The notes under the pieces were generated by a model, which was not told where the DNA came from, searched no databases, and saw only the letters and a list, made by a program, of their open reading frames with translations. Positions 1-7,187 of a DNA stretch of 17,208 nt are shown one piece after another; within the stretch, counting starts at the first letter, position 1, and each line of letters starts with the position of its first letter. Position numbers and translations under genes: made by a program. Source of the DNA: Actinomycetota bacterium (GTDB taxonomy: Bacteria > Actinomycetota > Humimicrobiia > Humimicrobiales > Humimicrobiaceae). The DNA lies in NCBI GenBank assembly GCA_003155275.1, contig PMCC01000026.1, forward strand, positions 13,242 to 30,449, given 5' to 3'.

Positions 1-98
1 GCGCCGGTTTCTCCAGATAAGATGTTTAATCCTTTTCCAAATTTTACGGAAATATCATCTATCAATGCAAAATTCTTTATTTGAAGTTCTTTAAGCAT
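1..98 (-). CDS. recN: RecN, DNA repair ATPase (N-terminal fragment, runs off the left edge)
   Basis: Translating the minus strand from the ATG at 98 gives 32 codons before the window edge. They begin MLKELQIKNFALIDDISVKF and end with a Walker A lead-in (LSGETGA). This is the standard N-terminus of RecN, an SMC-like ATPase that acts at DNA double-strand breaks; the 'IKNFALI' strand and the 'GLN-L-GETGAGKS' loop are family hallmarks. The GKS part of the P-loop, coiled coil and C-terminal ATPase half lie outside the window. The start is 12 bp past the nadK stop, with no strong Shine-Dalgarno. tlyA-nadK-recN is a common bacterial neighbourhood, which supports the call despite the short fragment. 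Confidence 0.9.
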   Translation of the reverse strand, partial: MLKELQIKNFALIDDISVKFGKGLNILSGETG

Positions 99-110
99 AA
101 TATGGATCTT

Positions 111-974
111 TTATTTTAAAAGCTTTTCCTTAAAAACTTTAAAAAATATATTGTTGTTGAAAGTAATAAGCTTTAGTTTAAGTTCAGATTTATTAATCTT
201 TAAAATATCTCCACCATGAAGAAAAATATCTTTTTTTGTTCCGTCAACACTTAATATATCATTTTTATTTTTGGATTTTAGCTTTATCTCAAGATTGTTC
301 CTAGGTGATATGACCATGCTTCTTGCAAACAGACTATGCGCACATATTGGAGTAATAATCATGGATTCATTCATTGGTTCGACAATGGGCCCTCCAGCTG
401 AAAGAGAGTACGCGGTTGAGCCGGTGGGGGTGGCTATTATTATACCGTCCGCCCTGAAACTGATAATACCCAGTCCATTGACAATGACTTCAAGGTCGAT
501 TATTTTGCTCGCCATGTCTCTTGTCAAAGTGAACTCGTTTAATGCTGTAAATGCGCCATTGTTATCACCTATGACTCTTTTACCTCTTTGGATTACCATT
601 TCAAGAAGCATTCTTTCTTCTATTTTATAAGAGCCTCTCAACAGGTCATCTATTGCAGTGGTATAATCTTTCAAACTGACTTCGGTAAGAAATCCAAGGT
701 TTCCCACATTAATGCCCATAACAGGGATCTGGCGTTTGAATGAATATCTGGCAGCTCTTAGAAAAGTGCCATCTCCGCCAACTGATATAATTGCTTCCGC
801 AGATGCCGAAAAATAATCACTGCTGACAGCGGGAAGTTTGTATCTTAAAGGCATATTATCTTCTGCAAGCAATAGCACATTAATTTTTCTTTCTAACAGG
901 TATTCATATACATGCATTGCAATATTTACTGCCTTTTGCTTATTATTATTTGTTATAAGACCTATTTTTTTCAT
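111..974 (-). CDS. nadK: NAD kinase
   Basis: 287 residues, normal length for bacterial NAD kinase, the cytosolic enzyme that phosphorylates NAD to NADP using ATP or polyphosphate. The catalytic GGDGT motif is at residues 66-70, followed by an NLGFLTE loop (92-98), a conserved NE pair (146-147) in the NAD site, and the TPTGSTAYSLSAGGP motif (182-196) typical of the family. The start is an ATG 41 bp after the tlyA stop with no clear Shine-Dalgarno, so translation may depend on readthrough from upstream genes. It sits between tlyA and recN, a conserved neighbourhood. In Bacillus-type clusters an argR regulator usually lies near recN; none is present here. Confidence 0.97.
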   Translation of the reverse strand: MKKIGLITNNNKQKAVNIAMHVYEYLLERKINVLLLAEDNMPLRYKLPAVSSDYFSASAEAIISVGGDGTFLRAARYSFKRQIPVMGINVGNLGFLTEVSLKDYTTAIDDLLRGSYKIEERMLLEMVIQRGKRVIGDNNGAFTALNEFTLTRDMASKIIDLEVIVNGLGIISFRADGIIIATPTGSTAYSLSAGGPIVEPMNESMIITPICAHSLFARSMVISPRNNLEIKLKSKNKNDILSVDGTKKDIFLHGGDILKINKSELKLKLITFNNNIFFKVFKEKLLK

Positions 975-1015
975 TTTATTTTTTGAACAAATTAACCAAA
1001 ATTTTTATAAGAGCT

Positions 1016-1846
1016 TTAACCAAAATATGCGATTGATTTATCTACAATTTCAGTGATTATTTTAACATAATTGTTTTCTGTTTTTTCAACATTTAAAAGA
1101 TTTGTATTATTTATTTCATTATCCGTTTTCTTAAGATAAAACCAGAATTCTTTATTGCCCTTTGCGCCCTTAATCTTTGAAAAACTGATACCTTCCACAG
1201 AAATATTAAAATTTGCTAAAAAACCTATAACTCTTTCTAATATTTTTAGATGCAGTTCCCTTTTTTTTATAACGCCTCCAGGCTCTATTTCATCCTTTTG
1301 TGCTTCAAACTGGGGTTTTACAAGAAGAAGCATCTCCCCACCGGTTCGTGTTACTGAAAATATATCATTAAAAATAGTTTTAAGTGAAATGAAAGAAACA
1401 TCAACCACAGTCATATCAGCCAGGTATTTTAGCAGATTTTTATCAATATTTCGTATATTGGTTCTTTCCAGCAGTGTTACCCTCGGGTCCTTTCTTAATT
1501 TCCAGGCAATGATACCATATCCCACGTCTATGGCTGTAACACACCCGGCACCGTTTTGCAATAAAAAATCAGTGAATCCTCCGGTTGAAGAACCAATGTC
1601 TACCGCTTTTTTTCCTGATGCGCTTAGATTGAAGTCAGTAAAAGCTTTTTCGATTTTTATACCTCCCCTGGAGACGTATTTGTCATCTTTTATAATCTTG
1701 ATGTATGCGTTTTCCGGGATTTTTGTACCAGGTTTTTCAATTTTTCCGGCACCGACTATAACCTTTCCCTCGATTATTAAAAGTTCTGCGCTTTTAATAT
1801 CCGGAGCAAGATTTTTTTCAAGCAATAAAGCTGCAAGACTTTTCAA
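1016..1846 (-). CDS. tlyA: TlyA-family rRNA 2'-O-methyltransferase / hemolysin-like protein, TTG start preferred
   Basis: An N-terminal S4 RNA-binding domain is followed by an FtsJ-like SAM-dependent methyltransferase domain. The SAM loop reads VDIGSSTGGFTDFLL, later strands include VVDVSFISL and LLLVKPQFE, and a GNKEFWFYL strand closes the fold, as in TlyA proteins that 2'-O-methylate rRNA. An ATG at 1888 would give 290 aa but lies 46 bp inside ispA with no good ribosome site. The TTG at 1846-1844 overlaps the ispA stop (TTGA in the minus sense) and is preceded four bases upstream by AAAGGA. It puts the first residue where TlyA proteins normally begin, one or two residues before the S4 domain, giving 276 aa. 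Translational coupling with ispA is likely. Confidence 0.9.
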   Translation of the reverse strand: MKSLAALLLEKNLAPDIKSAELLIIEGKVIVGAGKIEKPGTKIPENAYIKIIKDDKYVSRGGIKIEKAFTDFNLSASGKKAVDIGSSTGGFTDFLLQNGAGCVTAIDVGYGIIAWKLRKDPRVTLLERTNIRNIDKNLLKYLADMTVVDVSFISLKTIFNDIFSVTRTGGEMLLLVKPQFEAQKDEIEPGGVIKKRELHLKILERVIGFLANFNISVEGISFSKIKGAKGNKEFWFYLKKTDNEINNTNLLNVEKTENNYVKIITEIVDKSIAYFG

Positions 1847-2757
1847 TTTTTCCTTTGAAGTATAAATTGTGCAATCTTTATAAGCCATTCTTTATCGACA
1901 TCCATACTTTGTACTATCTGTATGGCACGGCTTATTTTTTCTTTTGCGATTTTTTTTGATTTTTCGATGCCAAACAAGCTGGGAAATGTGTTCTTATTCT
2001 GCAGGAGGTCCTTACCCGGTGTTTTACCTGTTATTTCAATGTTGGATTCAAGATCCAGCAGATCATCTGTAATCTGGAAAGCAAGACCTATATTTTCTGA
2101 ATATTGTTTAAAAAGACCAATATTATCATCGCTTGCTCCCGACAATATCGCACTGCTTATTACGGCGGCAGTGATGAGTTTTCCTGTTTTGTTTGTGTGC
2201 ATATACTCAAGAAGAGATTTGGAGATTTTTTTACCTGCAAAAAATACATCCACTATCTGGCCGGCAACCATGCCATGAGCTCCTGATGCCAAACTGATTT
2301 CGCTTAACACTTTAACCAGAATATCCGGAGGGCTTTCCTGTTTGTAAAGTATAATATTGAATGCTTCCGCGAAAATAGCATCCCCTGCTAGTATTGCGAT
2401 ATCTTCGCCAAATTTCTTGTGGCAGGTGAGCAAGCCTCTCCTGAAATCATCATTATCTATTGCAGGAAGATCGTCATGAATAAGTGAATAGGTATGAATA
2501 AATTCAATAGCACATGCAACAGGCATAACCAGTTCACAGTCTTTTCCAAGACTTTTAGCAACAGTAAGGCATAATATTGGCCTTAATCTTTTTCCGCCAT
2601 TATTCATACTATAGGTAATAGCTTTTTTAAGTATCTGCGGGGTATCCGAATATGCTTTAAGGTATTCATTTATGCGGTCATTTACTTTTTGTATGAGCGC
2701 TTCCGGATAAAGGGGTCCGGTTTCTTTAATAAAACTTGTGTATTCTTTCTTTTTCAT
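1843..2757 (-). CDS. ispA: Farnesyl/geranyl diphosphate synthase (short-chain prenyltransferase)
   Basis: 304 residues, the usual size of bacterial IspA, which condenses isopentenyl diphosphate with allylic diphosphates to make C15 (or C20) chains for undecaprenyl carriers and quinones. Visible motifs are GGKRLRP (54-60), the first Asp-rich motif DDLPAID (95-101, with the two-residue insertion typical of bacterial type II enzymes), Lys191-Thr-Gly, and the second Asp-rich motif DDLLD (231-235). The residue five before the first motif is Tyr90, as in farnesyl diphosphate synthases, which favours a C15 product; this is inference. No xseA/xseB lie between nusB and ispA, unlike the Bacillus cluster. 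The last codons contain the putative ribosome site of tlyA. Confidence 0.93.
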   Translation of the reverse strand: MKKKEYTSFIKETGPLYPEALIQKVNDRINEYLKAYSDTPQILKKAITYSMNNGGKRLRPILCLTVAKSLGKDCELVMPVACAIEFIHTYSLIHDDLPAIDNDDFRRGLLTCHKKFGEDIAILAGDAIFAEAFNIILYKQESPPDILVKVLSEISLASGAHGMVAGQIVDVFFAGKKISKSLLEYMHTNKTGKLITAAVISSAILSGASDDNIGLFKQYSENIGLAFQITDDLLDLESNIEITGKTPGKDLLQNKNTFPSLFGIEKSKKIAKEKISRAIQIVQSMDVDKEWLIKIAQFILQRKN

Positions 2758-2782
2758 TAAAAAATCTATAAACCAGTATTAA

Positions 2783-3214
2783 TTATCCAATTTTCTTTAA
2801 GGTTTTTCCCTGCTGTATCTCAAGAAATATTTTTCCCAGTACACCATTTACAAATTTTGGGGTGTCCTCCTTCTGGCCAAACCTTTTTGCAATTTCAATA
2901 GCTTCATCTACAGAAACTTTCAGAGGTATTTCATTTTTGTAAAGCATTTCATAAATACCAACCCTTATTATATTTCTGTCTATGAATGCAATTCTTTCAA
3001 GAGCCCAGTTCTCAACAATTCTTTTTATAAGTGTGTCTATTTCTTCCAGGTTATCTTTTACTCCCCTGACAATATCTGATGTGAAAGCATCAATCTCTCT
3101 TCCAAGAGAAATCTCATTGACTAGAGTCTTTTCAATATCTTTTTCTAAAAGATCACTTTGATACAACAGGATAACAGCTTCTTCCCTGGCTTTTCTTCTT
3201 GATATTTTTGACAT
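2783..3214 (-). CDS. nusB: Transcription antitermination factor NusB
   Basis: 143 residues, normal NusB length. The all-helical protein begins with the RRKAREEAVILLYQSD RNA-binding helix (6-21) and has the family block NWALERIAFIDRNIIRVGIYEM (69-90) followed by IPLKVSVDEAIEIAKRFG (96-113) and a FVNGVLGKI C-terminal signature (121-129). NusB with NusE binds boxA in rRNA leader transcripts and prevents premature Rho termination. It is separated from efp by the repeat-filled gap and from ispA by 25 bp. No Shine-Dalgarno is visible before the ATG; the upstream sequence is almost pure A/T. Confidence 0.95.
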   Translation of the reverse strand: MSKISRRKAREEAVILLYQSDLLEKDIEKTLVNEISLGREIDAFTSDIVRGVKDNLEEIDTLIKRIVENWALERIAFIDRNIIRVGIYEMLYKNEIPLKVSVDEAIEIAKRFGQKEDTPKFVNGVLGKIFLEIQQGKTLKKIG

Positions 3215-3270
3215 AATTATAAAACAATAATATTATTATGCAAGTGCATATTTGTGCCTATATATAAAAT

Positions 3271-3440
3271 TATCAAATAATTAATGATAACATGAACTCA
3301 GCATTATCATTTATTTGTTGCTATCAAACACTTTATGTTATTAAATATTTTGTATTATCAAATAACTGGCGCTATTAAATAATTAGTGCTGCCAACTGCC
3401 AAGCGTTATAAAACAATTAATACTGCAAAATAATTATTTG
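3271..3440. repeat. Degenerate 17-bp tandem repeat, ten units
   Basis: Reading the plus strand in a 17-base register from 3271 gives ten consecutive units without an indel (starts 3271, 3288, 3305, 3322, 3339, 3356, 3373, 3390, 3407, 3424). The consensus is TATCAAATAATTAGTGC. By hand count the units match it at 15, 8, 12, 12, 12, 14, 16, 8, 13 and 11 of 17 positions. Positions 1 (T) and 5 (A) are invariant and position 9 (A) is 9 of 10. The array fills most of the efp-nusB gap and its last unit contains the efp stop codon. It looks like an old, decayed minisatellite; a protein-binding array cannot be excluded. Confidence 0.75.
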
Positions 3441-3994
3441 CTTACTCTTGTAATATACTCACCACTTCTTGTGTCTATCTTTATTACGTCTCCTTCATTA
3501 ATAAACAGCGGTACTTGTATTTTGGCCCCTGTTTCTATTTCAGCAGGCTTAAATGTGTTGCTGACCGTATCGCCTTTGACTCCCGGCTCGGCTTTTAAAA
3601 CTTTCGACTCAATAGCTACTGGAAGCTCAATCGATATTGGAGCGCCTTTATAAAAGACTATTGTAACTTCAAGATTTTCAAGAAGGAATTTCTTGCGGTC
3701 ACCAATGCTCTCCTCAGAAACAATTATCTGTTCAAAGGATTCGCTGTCCATGAAGTTATAATGTTCATCCTTATATAAGAACTGCATTTTTTTGGTTTCA
3801 AGTATTGCCTGCTCTATTTTTTCACCGGCCCTGAAAGTTTTCTCAATATTTGCCCCTGTATTAAGATTTTTTAATTTTGTCCTTACAAAGGCCCCGCCTT
3901 TCCCCGGTTTTACATGCTGAAAGTAAATCACTTCAAAAAGTGAATCCTCATAATTTATTGCCATGCCATTCTTCAAATCATTAGTAGTTATCAT
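3434..3994 (-). CDS. efp: Translation elongation factor P
   Basis: 186 residues, exactly the expected size for EF-P, which enters the ribosomal E site and relieves stalling at polyproline. The N-terminal KOW-like domain ends with the tip loop KPGKGGAF, placing the modifiable Lys at residue 32. Two OB domains follow, ending in the family signature GDVIKIDTRSGEYITRV near the C-terminus. A Lys with this PGKGG context fits either the lysylation type or the Bacillus-like aminopentanol type; no epmA/epmB modification genes are in the window. Its ribosome binding site is the strongest seen here (see 4002-4008). The M24 peptidase just upstream is its usual neighbour. Confidence 0.97.
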   Translation of the reverse strand: MITTNDLKNGMAINYEDSLFEVIYFQHVKPGKGGAFVRTKLKNLNTGANIEKTFRAGEKIEQAILETKKMQFLYKDEHYNFMDSESFEQIIVSEESIGDRKKFLLENLEVTIVFYKGAPISIELPVAIESKVLKAEPGVKGDTVSNTFKPAEIETGAKIQVPLFINEGDVIKIDTRSGEYITRVSK

Positions 3995-4001
3995 AAAAAT
4001 G

Positions 4002-4008
4002 CCTCCTC
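4002..4008 (-). promoter_or_regulatory. Strong Shine-Dalgarno of efp
   Basis: The minus strand reads GAGGAGG, with seven bases before the ATG at 3994. This is a near-perfect anti-16S match. It stands out because most other genes here have weak or absent sites, and it suggests high translation of EF-P independent of the upstream gene. Confidence 0.85.
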
Positions 4009-4040
4009 ATTATGTAAAATAAGTCTTTAACCGCTAAAAT

Positions 4041-5171
4041 TTACTCAAGGACCATCAATGCTTTTGAATCACTGTAAAAGTTCTCACAACCGCCATCCTT
4101 TACAAGTACAATATCTTCGATCCTTACGCCGCCGATTCCTTCAAGGTATATTCCGGGTTCAATTGTAATGACCATGTTTTCTTTAAGTATTGTATCATCA
4201 TTATAAGAAACTGTGGGAAGCTCATGAATTTCAAGCCCAACACCATGCCCCAGGCCGTGGCCAAAGAATTTCCCATATCCTTTTTCATCTATAAAATCCC
4301 TCGAAATATGGTCAAGCTCTTTACATGTCATCCCAGCTCTGCAGGCTTTTGCAGCTTTAACCTGAGCCTGCAATACTATATCATATATCTGTTTTAATTT
4401 TTTAAGTTTATCCTGATTTTTGGAGTCTTTTTGACCATCCAGAAATATTGTCCTTGTAAAATCAGAGCAGTAATGTCCATATTTGCAGCCCAAGTCAAAT
4501 AATAATATACCGACATTTATTGTTTTTCCCGACGGAACGTGGTGGGGCAAAGACGACGCCCTGTTATTTGCTATTACCAAGTCAAAGGAACGTCCGGATG
4601 CTCCTTTTTTCACCATACTTGATTCAATCTCAAAAGCAAGCCCGATTTCTGAAAATTTTCTGATTTTGTCAGAGCTTTTCTTTAATATAAATTCGAAAGT
4701 GTCCCGGGTTATTTCGCACGCTTTTTTAATTGCCTTAATTTCATATTCGTCTTTAATGAGTCTAAGATCTTCCACAAGCCCGGGATTATTGGTAATTTCA
4801 ATACCGCTTTCCTTTAAAACCTCCCCTGCTCTAAGAAAACTGTCATGACTTATGCCACTGCCTTCAAAGCCGCAGTGCTTTATATCCATCTCGCAGAGTA
4901 TTTCGGAGAGTTTATTAAATTTTTGGCCAAGGAATTTAATGATCCTTGTATTTTTAGCTGATACGGATTGGAATGCCTGTTCAAAATGTATAAAGTGGGT
5001 AAGAAGCACAGTTTCCTTTTTTGTAATTAAGGCAATGCTTCCGGTATCCTTGCCGTAAAAACCCGTTAGATAAAATATATTTTCGTCTTTGAAAACTGCC
5101 AATCCTTTGATTTTGTTTTCTATAAGCTTTTTCTTTAAATTTTCCTGCCTGGCTTCAAAAATATTCTCCAT
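4041..5171 (-). CDS. M24B family Xaa-Pro aminopeptidase (YqhT-like)
   Basis: 376 residues: an N-terminal creatinase-like domain (about 1-135) followed by the pita-bread metallopeptidase fold. All five expected metal ligands are visible: Asp226 (LLFDLG), Asp237 (CSDFTR), His309 (GHGLGHGVG), Glu338 (ITIEPG) and Glu352 (VRIEDI). Such cytosolic enzymes remove N-terminal residues that precede proline. The position just before efp, a factor for proline-rich translation, is conserved in many bacteria. The start is supported by AGGA seven bases upstream of the ATG. PepP, PepQ and YqhT/YpdF-like specificities cannot be told apart by eye, so no symbol is given. Confidence 0.92.
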   Translation of the reverse strand: MENIFEARQENLKKKLIENKIKGLAVFKDENIFYLTGFYGKDTGSIALITKKETVLLTHFIHFEQAFQSVSAKNTRIIKFLGQKFNKLSEILCEMDIKHCGFEGSGISHDSFLRAGEVLKESGIEITNNPGLVEDLRLIKDEYEIKAIKKACEITRDTFEFILKKSSDKIRKFSEIGLAFEIESSMVKKGASGRSFDLVIANNRASSLPHHVPSGKTINVGILLFDLGCKYGHYCSDFTRTIFLDGQKDSKNQDKLKKLKQIYDIVLQAQVKAAKACRAGMTCKELDHISRDFIDEKGYGKFFGHGLGHGVGLEIHELPTVSYNDDTILKENMVITIEPGIYLEGIGGVRIEDIVLVKDGGCENFYSDSKALMVLE

Positions 5172-5249
5172 TTTTTATCCTATCTGTGTCCTTTTTATTT
5201 TTTTGTTTCCATTAATTTATATATGATTTATTTCACTAAAAGTGTTTAT

Positions 5250-5366
5250 TTATTGCATCAAAATGTTCTTACCGATCTTAATGCCCACGAAACTATTTTC
5301 GCCTGATTTAGTTTGCTTGGATACACCTTCCTGTTTCATCCAGGAATTCTTGTTGTTTTTAAACAT
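5250..5366 (-). CDS. Possible small protein of 38 aa in the aroQ-M24 peptidase gap
   Basis: Minus-strand ORF from ATG 5366 to TAA 5250, starting MFKNNKNSWMKQEG and ending GIKIGKNILMQ. A GGGA lies seven bases upstream of the ATG. It is co-directional with its neighbours, starts 38 bp after the aroQ stop and occupies half of an otherwise unexplained 233-bp gap. The product is polar, Lys/Asn/Gln-rich, with no signal peptide, membrane helix or recognised motif. It could be a genuine small protein, the tail of a decayed gene, or chance in AT-rich sequence. Confidence 0.3.
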   Translation of the reverse strand: MFKNNKNSWMKQEGVSKQTKSGENSFVGIKIGKNILMQ

Positions 5367-5404
5367 TCATTTCCCATTATTTTCTGTATTTACATATTTA
5401 TGGC

Positions 5405-5842
5405 TCATTGCCCGTAATACTGTGCTATATAAATCAATGCGATTTTGTATACATTTATCCCCAATCCGCTTAAGACACATTTGGCAGCCGGAGATATGAC
5501 TGATTTCTCTCTCCATTGTTCCCTTGCAAAAATATTTGATATATGAACCTCAATAACGGGGATTTTTACCGCAAGTATTGCGTCATGGATGCTGTAGCTA
5601 TAGTGTGTAAGTGCGCCGGGATTTAATATTATAAAATCAGTATTGCCGGCATATGAATGCAGCTTGTCTAATATATCTCCTTCGCTGTTTGACTGAAAGT
5701 ATTCAAGTTCAATATTATTTTGATTTGAATATTCTTTTAAATCAGCAAGGATTGTTTCAAAACTTTTTTCACCATAAATGTTTTTTTCCCTTGTACCCAG
5801 AAGATTAAGATTTGGTCCGTTTATTATTGCTACTTTTTTCAT
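5405..5842 (-). CDS. aroQ: 3-dehydroquinate dehydratase, type II
   Basis: 145 residues, typical of the dodecameric type II enzyme that dehydrates 3-dehydroquinate to 3-dehydroshikimate (shikimate pathway step 3). Seen in order: INGPNLNLLGTRE (7-19), catalytic Tyr23 in IYG with Arg18 on the flexible lid, NPGALTHYSYSIHDA (74-88), catalytic His100 in EVHISN, and the REKSVISPAAKCVLSGLG block (111-128). The last block usually carries a Gly-x-Ile where this protein has KCVLSG, a mild divergence. It lies 37 bp after aroB. An AAAGGA is present about 12 bases before the ATG, farther than ideal. Confidence 0.96.
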   Translation of the reverse strand: MKKVAIINGPNLNLLGTREKNIYGEKSFETILADLKEYSNQNNIELEYFQSNSEGDILDKLHSYAGNTDFIILNPGALTHYSYSIHDAILAVKIPVIEVHISNIFAREQWREKSVISPAAKCVLSGLGINVYKIALIYIAQYYGQ

Positions 5843-5879
5843 TTTATTTGCTTTTCCTTTCGGTAACCGGATTAAATCC

Positions 5880-7184
5880 TTAAATATTTATTGATATATT
5901 TTTTATAATTGCTTCTTTTACAATTTTTGCTTCAATATTATGAAAAAATACCGGCTTGTTTATACCTTTTAAAAGGATAAACTTGTTGGATGATGCAGAA
6001 AACTTCTTATCAAATTTCATTGCATCAAAAATATCGTCAGCAAGCCTGGCTTTTATGTTTTCAATATCCTTTACTGCAGAATCACCAAATTTTTCTAAAT
6101 TAATATCAGGTTTATTACTTTGTTTTTCTATATAGACTTTAGGATTTACCGGATGTTTTTCCCTTGACTCTGTTGACATAACGGATAATTTTTCTACATC
6201 AGGTTTAAGACTTTTGCTGCTGAAGTTTTCGCTAAAATTAAGGCTATAAGGCAATTTTAATTGTTTATAAAGACTGATAATTTCCTGCCTGACGGAAGCT
6301 TTTAGCAGCCCTAAGCTTATCGAAATATCCACCGCAATAACCATGCCGATTGCGACTGCCTGGCCGTGGTTTAAACCTTTAAATCCTGAAACTTTCTCTA
6401 TTGCATGCCCTGCTGTATGGCCAAAGTTAAGCAAATTCCTGTAATTATTGTCAAATTCATCTTTTTTTACTACCGAAGTCTTTATTTTTGCACAAATGTA
6501 TGTAATTTCTTCGAACTGTGAAAGTGATAACAGTTTGTTAAGTTTGCCGGGATTGATTTTTTCCACAGCCAGGTTGTTTAAAAGCATAAGTATTTTTTTG
6601 TCAAATATAATCCCGTATTTCATAATTTCTGCCAGCCCGTTTATTATGTCTTTTTCCTCAAGGGTTTCCAGGAATATAGTGTCCATAATAATTGCATGAG
6701 GCTGATAGAAACATCCGATTACATTTTTTACGTTTTCAAAGTTAACCACTGCCTTCCCTCCGATACTGCTGTCGACCTGGGATATTATAGTGGTTGGCAT
6801 TTGCAGCAGCTTTATGCCCCTGTGAAATGTTGATGCCGCAAAACCTGCCAGATCTCCGATTACGCCGCCACCAAACGCAATTACAACATCATCCCTGTGC
6901 ATGTTAAAAGCAAGCATGTTTTCATATATAAATTTAGTGTTTTCAAGACTTTTCTGTTCTTCCCCATCTTTTAGAATTATTTTTCTTACCGATTTTTTGC
7001 AGGACTTAAGGAAATCATCAATTTTTGCGCCATATATACCATGGACTACCTCATCGGTTATAAAAAGTATTTTTTCAGCATAGGGAAAATGCTTGTTTAA
7101 AAGTCCGGGCGCAGAATTTATAATACCTTGACCGATATAGACAGGATATTTTCTTAATGCAGTTTTTCCATAAATGATTTTCAT
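5880..7184 (-). CDS. aroB: 3-dehydroquinate synthase with internal repeat expansion
   Basis: 434 residues, about 65-75 longer than typical AroB, which converts DAHP to 3-dehydroquinate using NAD and a divalent metal. All core motifs are intact: DGEEQKS (73-79), GGGVIGDLAGFAASTFHRG (105-123), MPTTIISQVDSSIGGKAVVN (129-148), the metal-ligand region GLAEIMKYG (183-191), and NFGHTAGHAIEK (253-264) with LNHGQAVAIGM (271-281). The extra length is one polar insert (about 317-383) between the LKLPYSL helix end and the final AMKFDKKFSASSNKFILLKG block, built of 11-residue repeats (see 6063-6230). The start is three bases after the aroK stop, with AGAGG nine bases upstream, indicating tight coupling. 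The enzyme is probably active, since the insert avoids all active-site motifs. Confidence 0.96.
   Translation of the reverse strand: MKIIYGKTALRKYPVYIGQGIINSAPGLLNKHFPYAEKILFITDEVVHGIYGAKIDDFLKSCKKSVRKIILKDGEEQKSLENTKFIYENMLAFNMHRDDVVIAFGGGVIGDLAGFAASTFHRGIKLLQMPTTIISQVDSSIGGKAVVNFENVKNVIGCFYQPHAIIMDTIFLETLEEKDIINGLAEIMKYGIIFDKKILMLLNNLAVEKINPGKLNKLLSLSQFEEITYICAKIKTSVVKKDEFDNNYRNLLNFGHTAGHAIEKVSGFKGLNHGQAVAIGMVIAVDISISLGLLKASVRQEIISLYKQLKLPYSLNFSENFSSKSLKPDVEKLSVMSTESREKHPVNPKVYIEKQSNKPDINLEKFGDSAVKDIENIKARLADDIFDAMKFDKKFSASSNKFILLKGINKPVFFHNIEAKIVKEAIIKNISINI
6063..6230 (-). repeat. 33-bp (11-residue) degenerate tandem repeat inside aroB
   Basis: Within the AroB insert, residues 319-374 split into consecutive units that each begin with Glu: E319 (12 residues), E331, E342, E353 and E364 (11 residues each), with E375 opening a partial sixth. 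The four 11-residue units start Glu-Lys, encoded GAAAAA each time; the flanking units start GAAAAC. A KPD triplet recurs at 327-329 and 358-360, with nearby coding DNA also similar (AAACCTGAT in both). No other AroB known to me carries this block. Confidence 0.65.
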
Positions 7185-7187
7185 TCT

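Noticed and set aside
1155..1865. 236-codon plus-strand ORF antisense to tlyA
   Set aside because: Long but fully inside tlyA on the opposite strand; the translation is Ser/Phe/Ile-rich with no recognisable motif, as expected of an antisense shadow of Lys/Glu-rich coding sequence.
3237..3250. TATGCAAGTGCATA near-palindrome next to the nusB start
   Set aside because: Two 6-bp arms with a two-base centre are expected now and then in AT-rich DNA; no paired promoter elements or second copy support an operator.
3271..3440. Reading the 17-bp array as a CRISPR or plasmid-type iteron origin
   Set aside because: There are no unique spacers or cas genes, and no rep/dnaA-like gene or DnaA boxes nearby; units abut directly and are too degenerate for CRISPR.
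4483..4848. 121-codon plus-strand ORF inside the M24 peptidase gene
   Set aside because: Entirely antisense to a gene with all metal ligands conserved; no ribosome site or family resemblance.
5228..5246. CACT-AAA-AGTG hairpin upstream of the M24 peptidase
   Set aside because: Only a 4-bp A/T-rich stem with no U tract on either strand; not a credible terminator.
5242..5499. 85-codon plus-strand ORF across the aroQ-M24 peptidase gap
   Set aside because: Overlaps the 3' end of aroQ antisense and is rich in Phe/Leu/Ile without family features; the minus-strand 38-codon ORF explains the gap at least as well.
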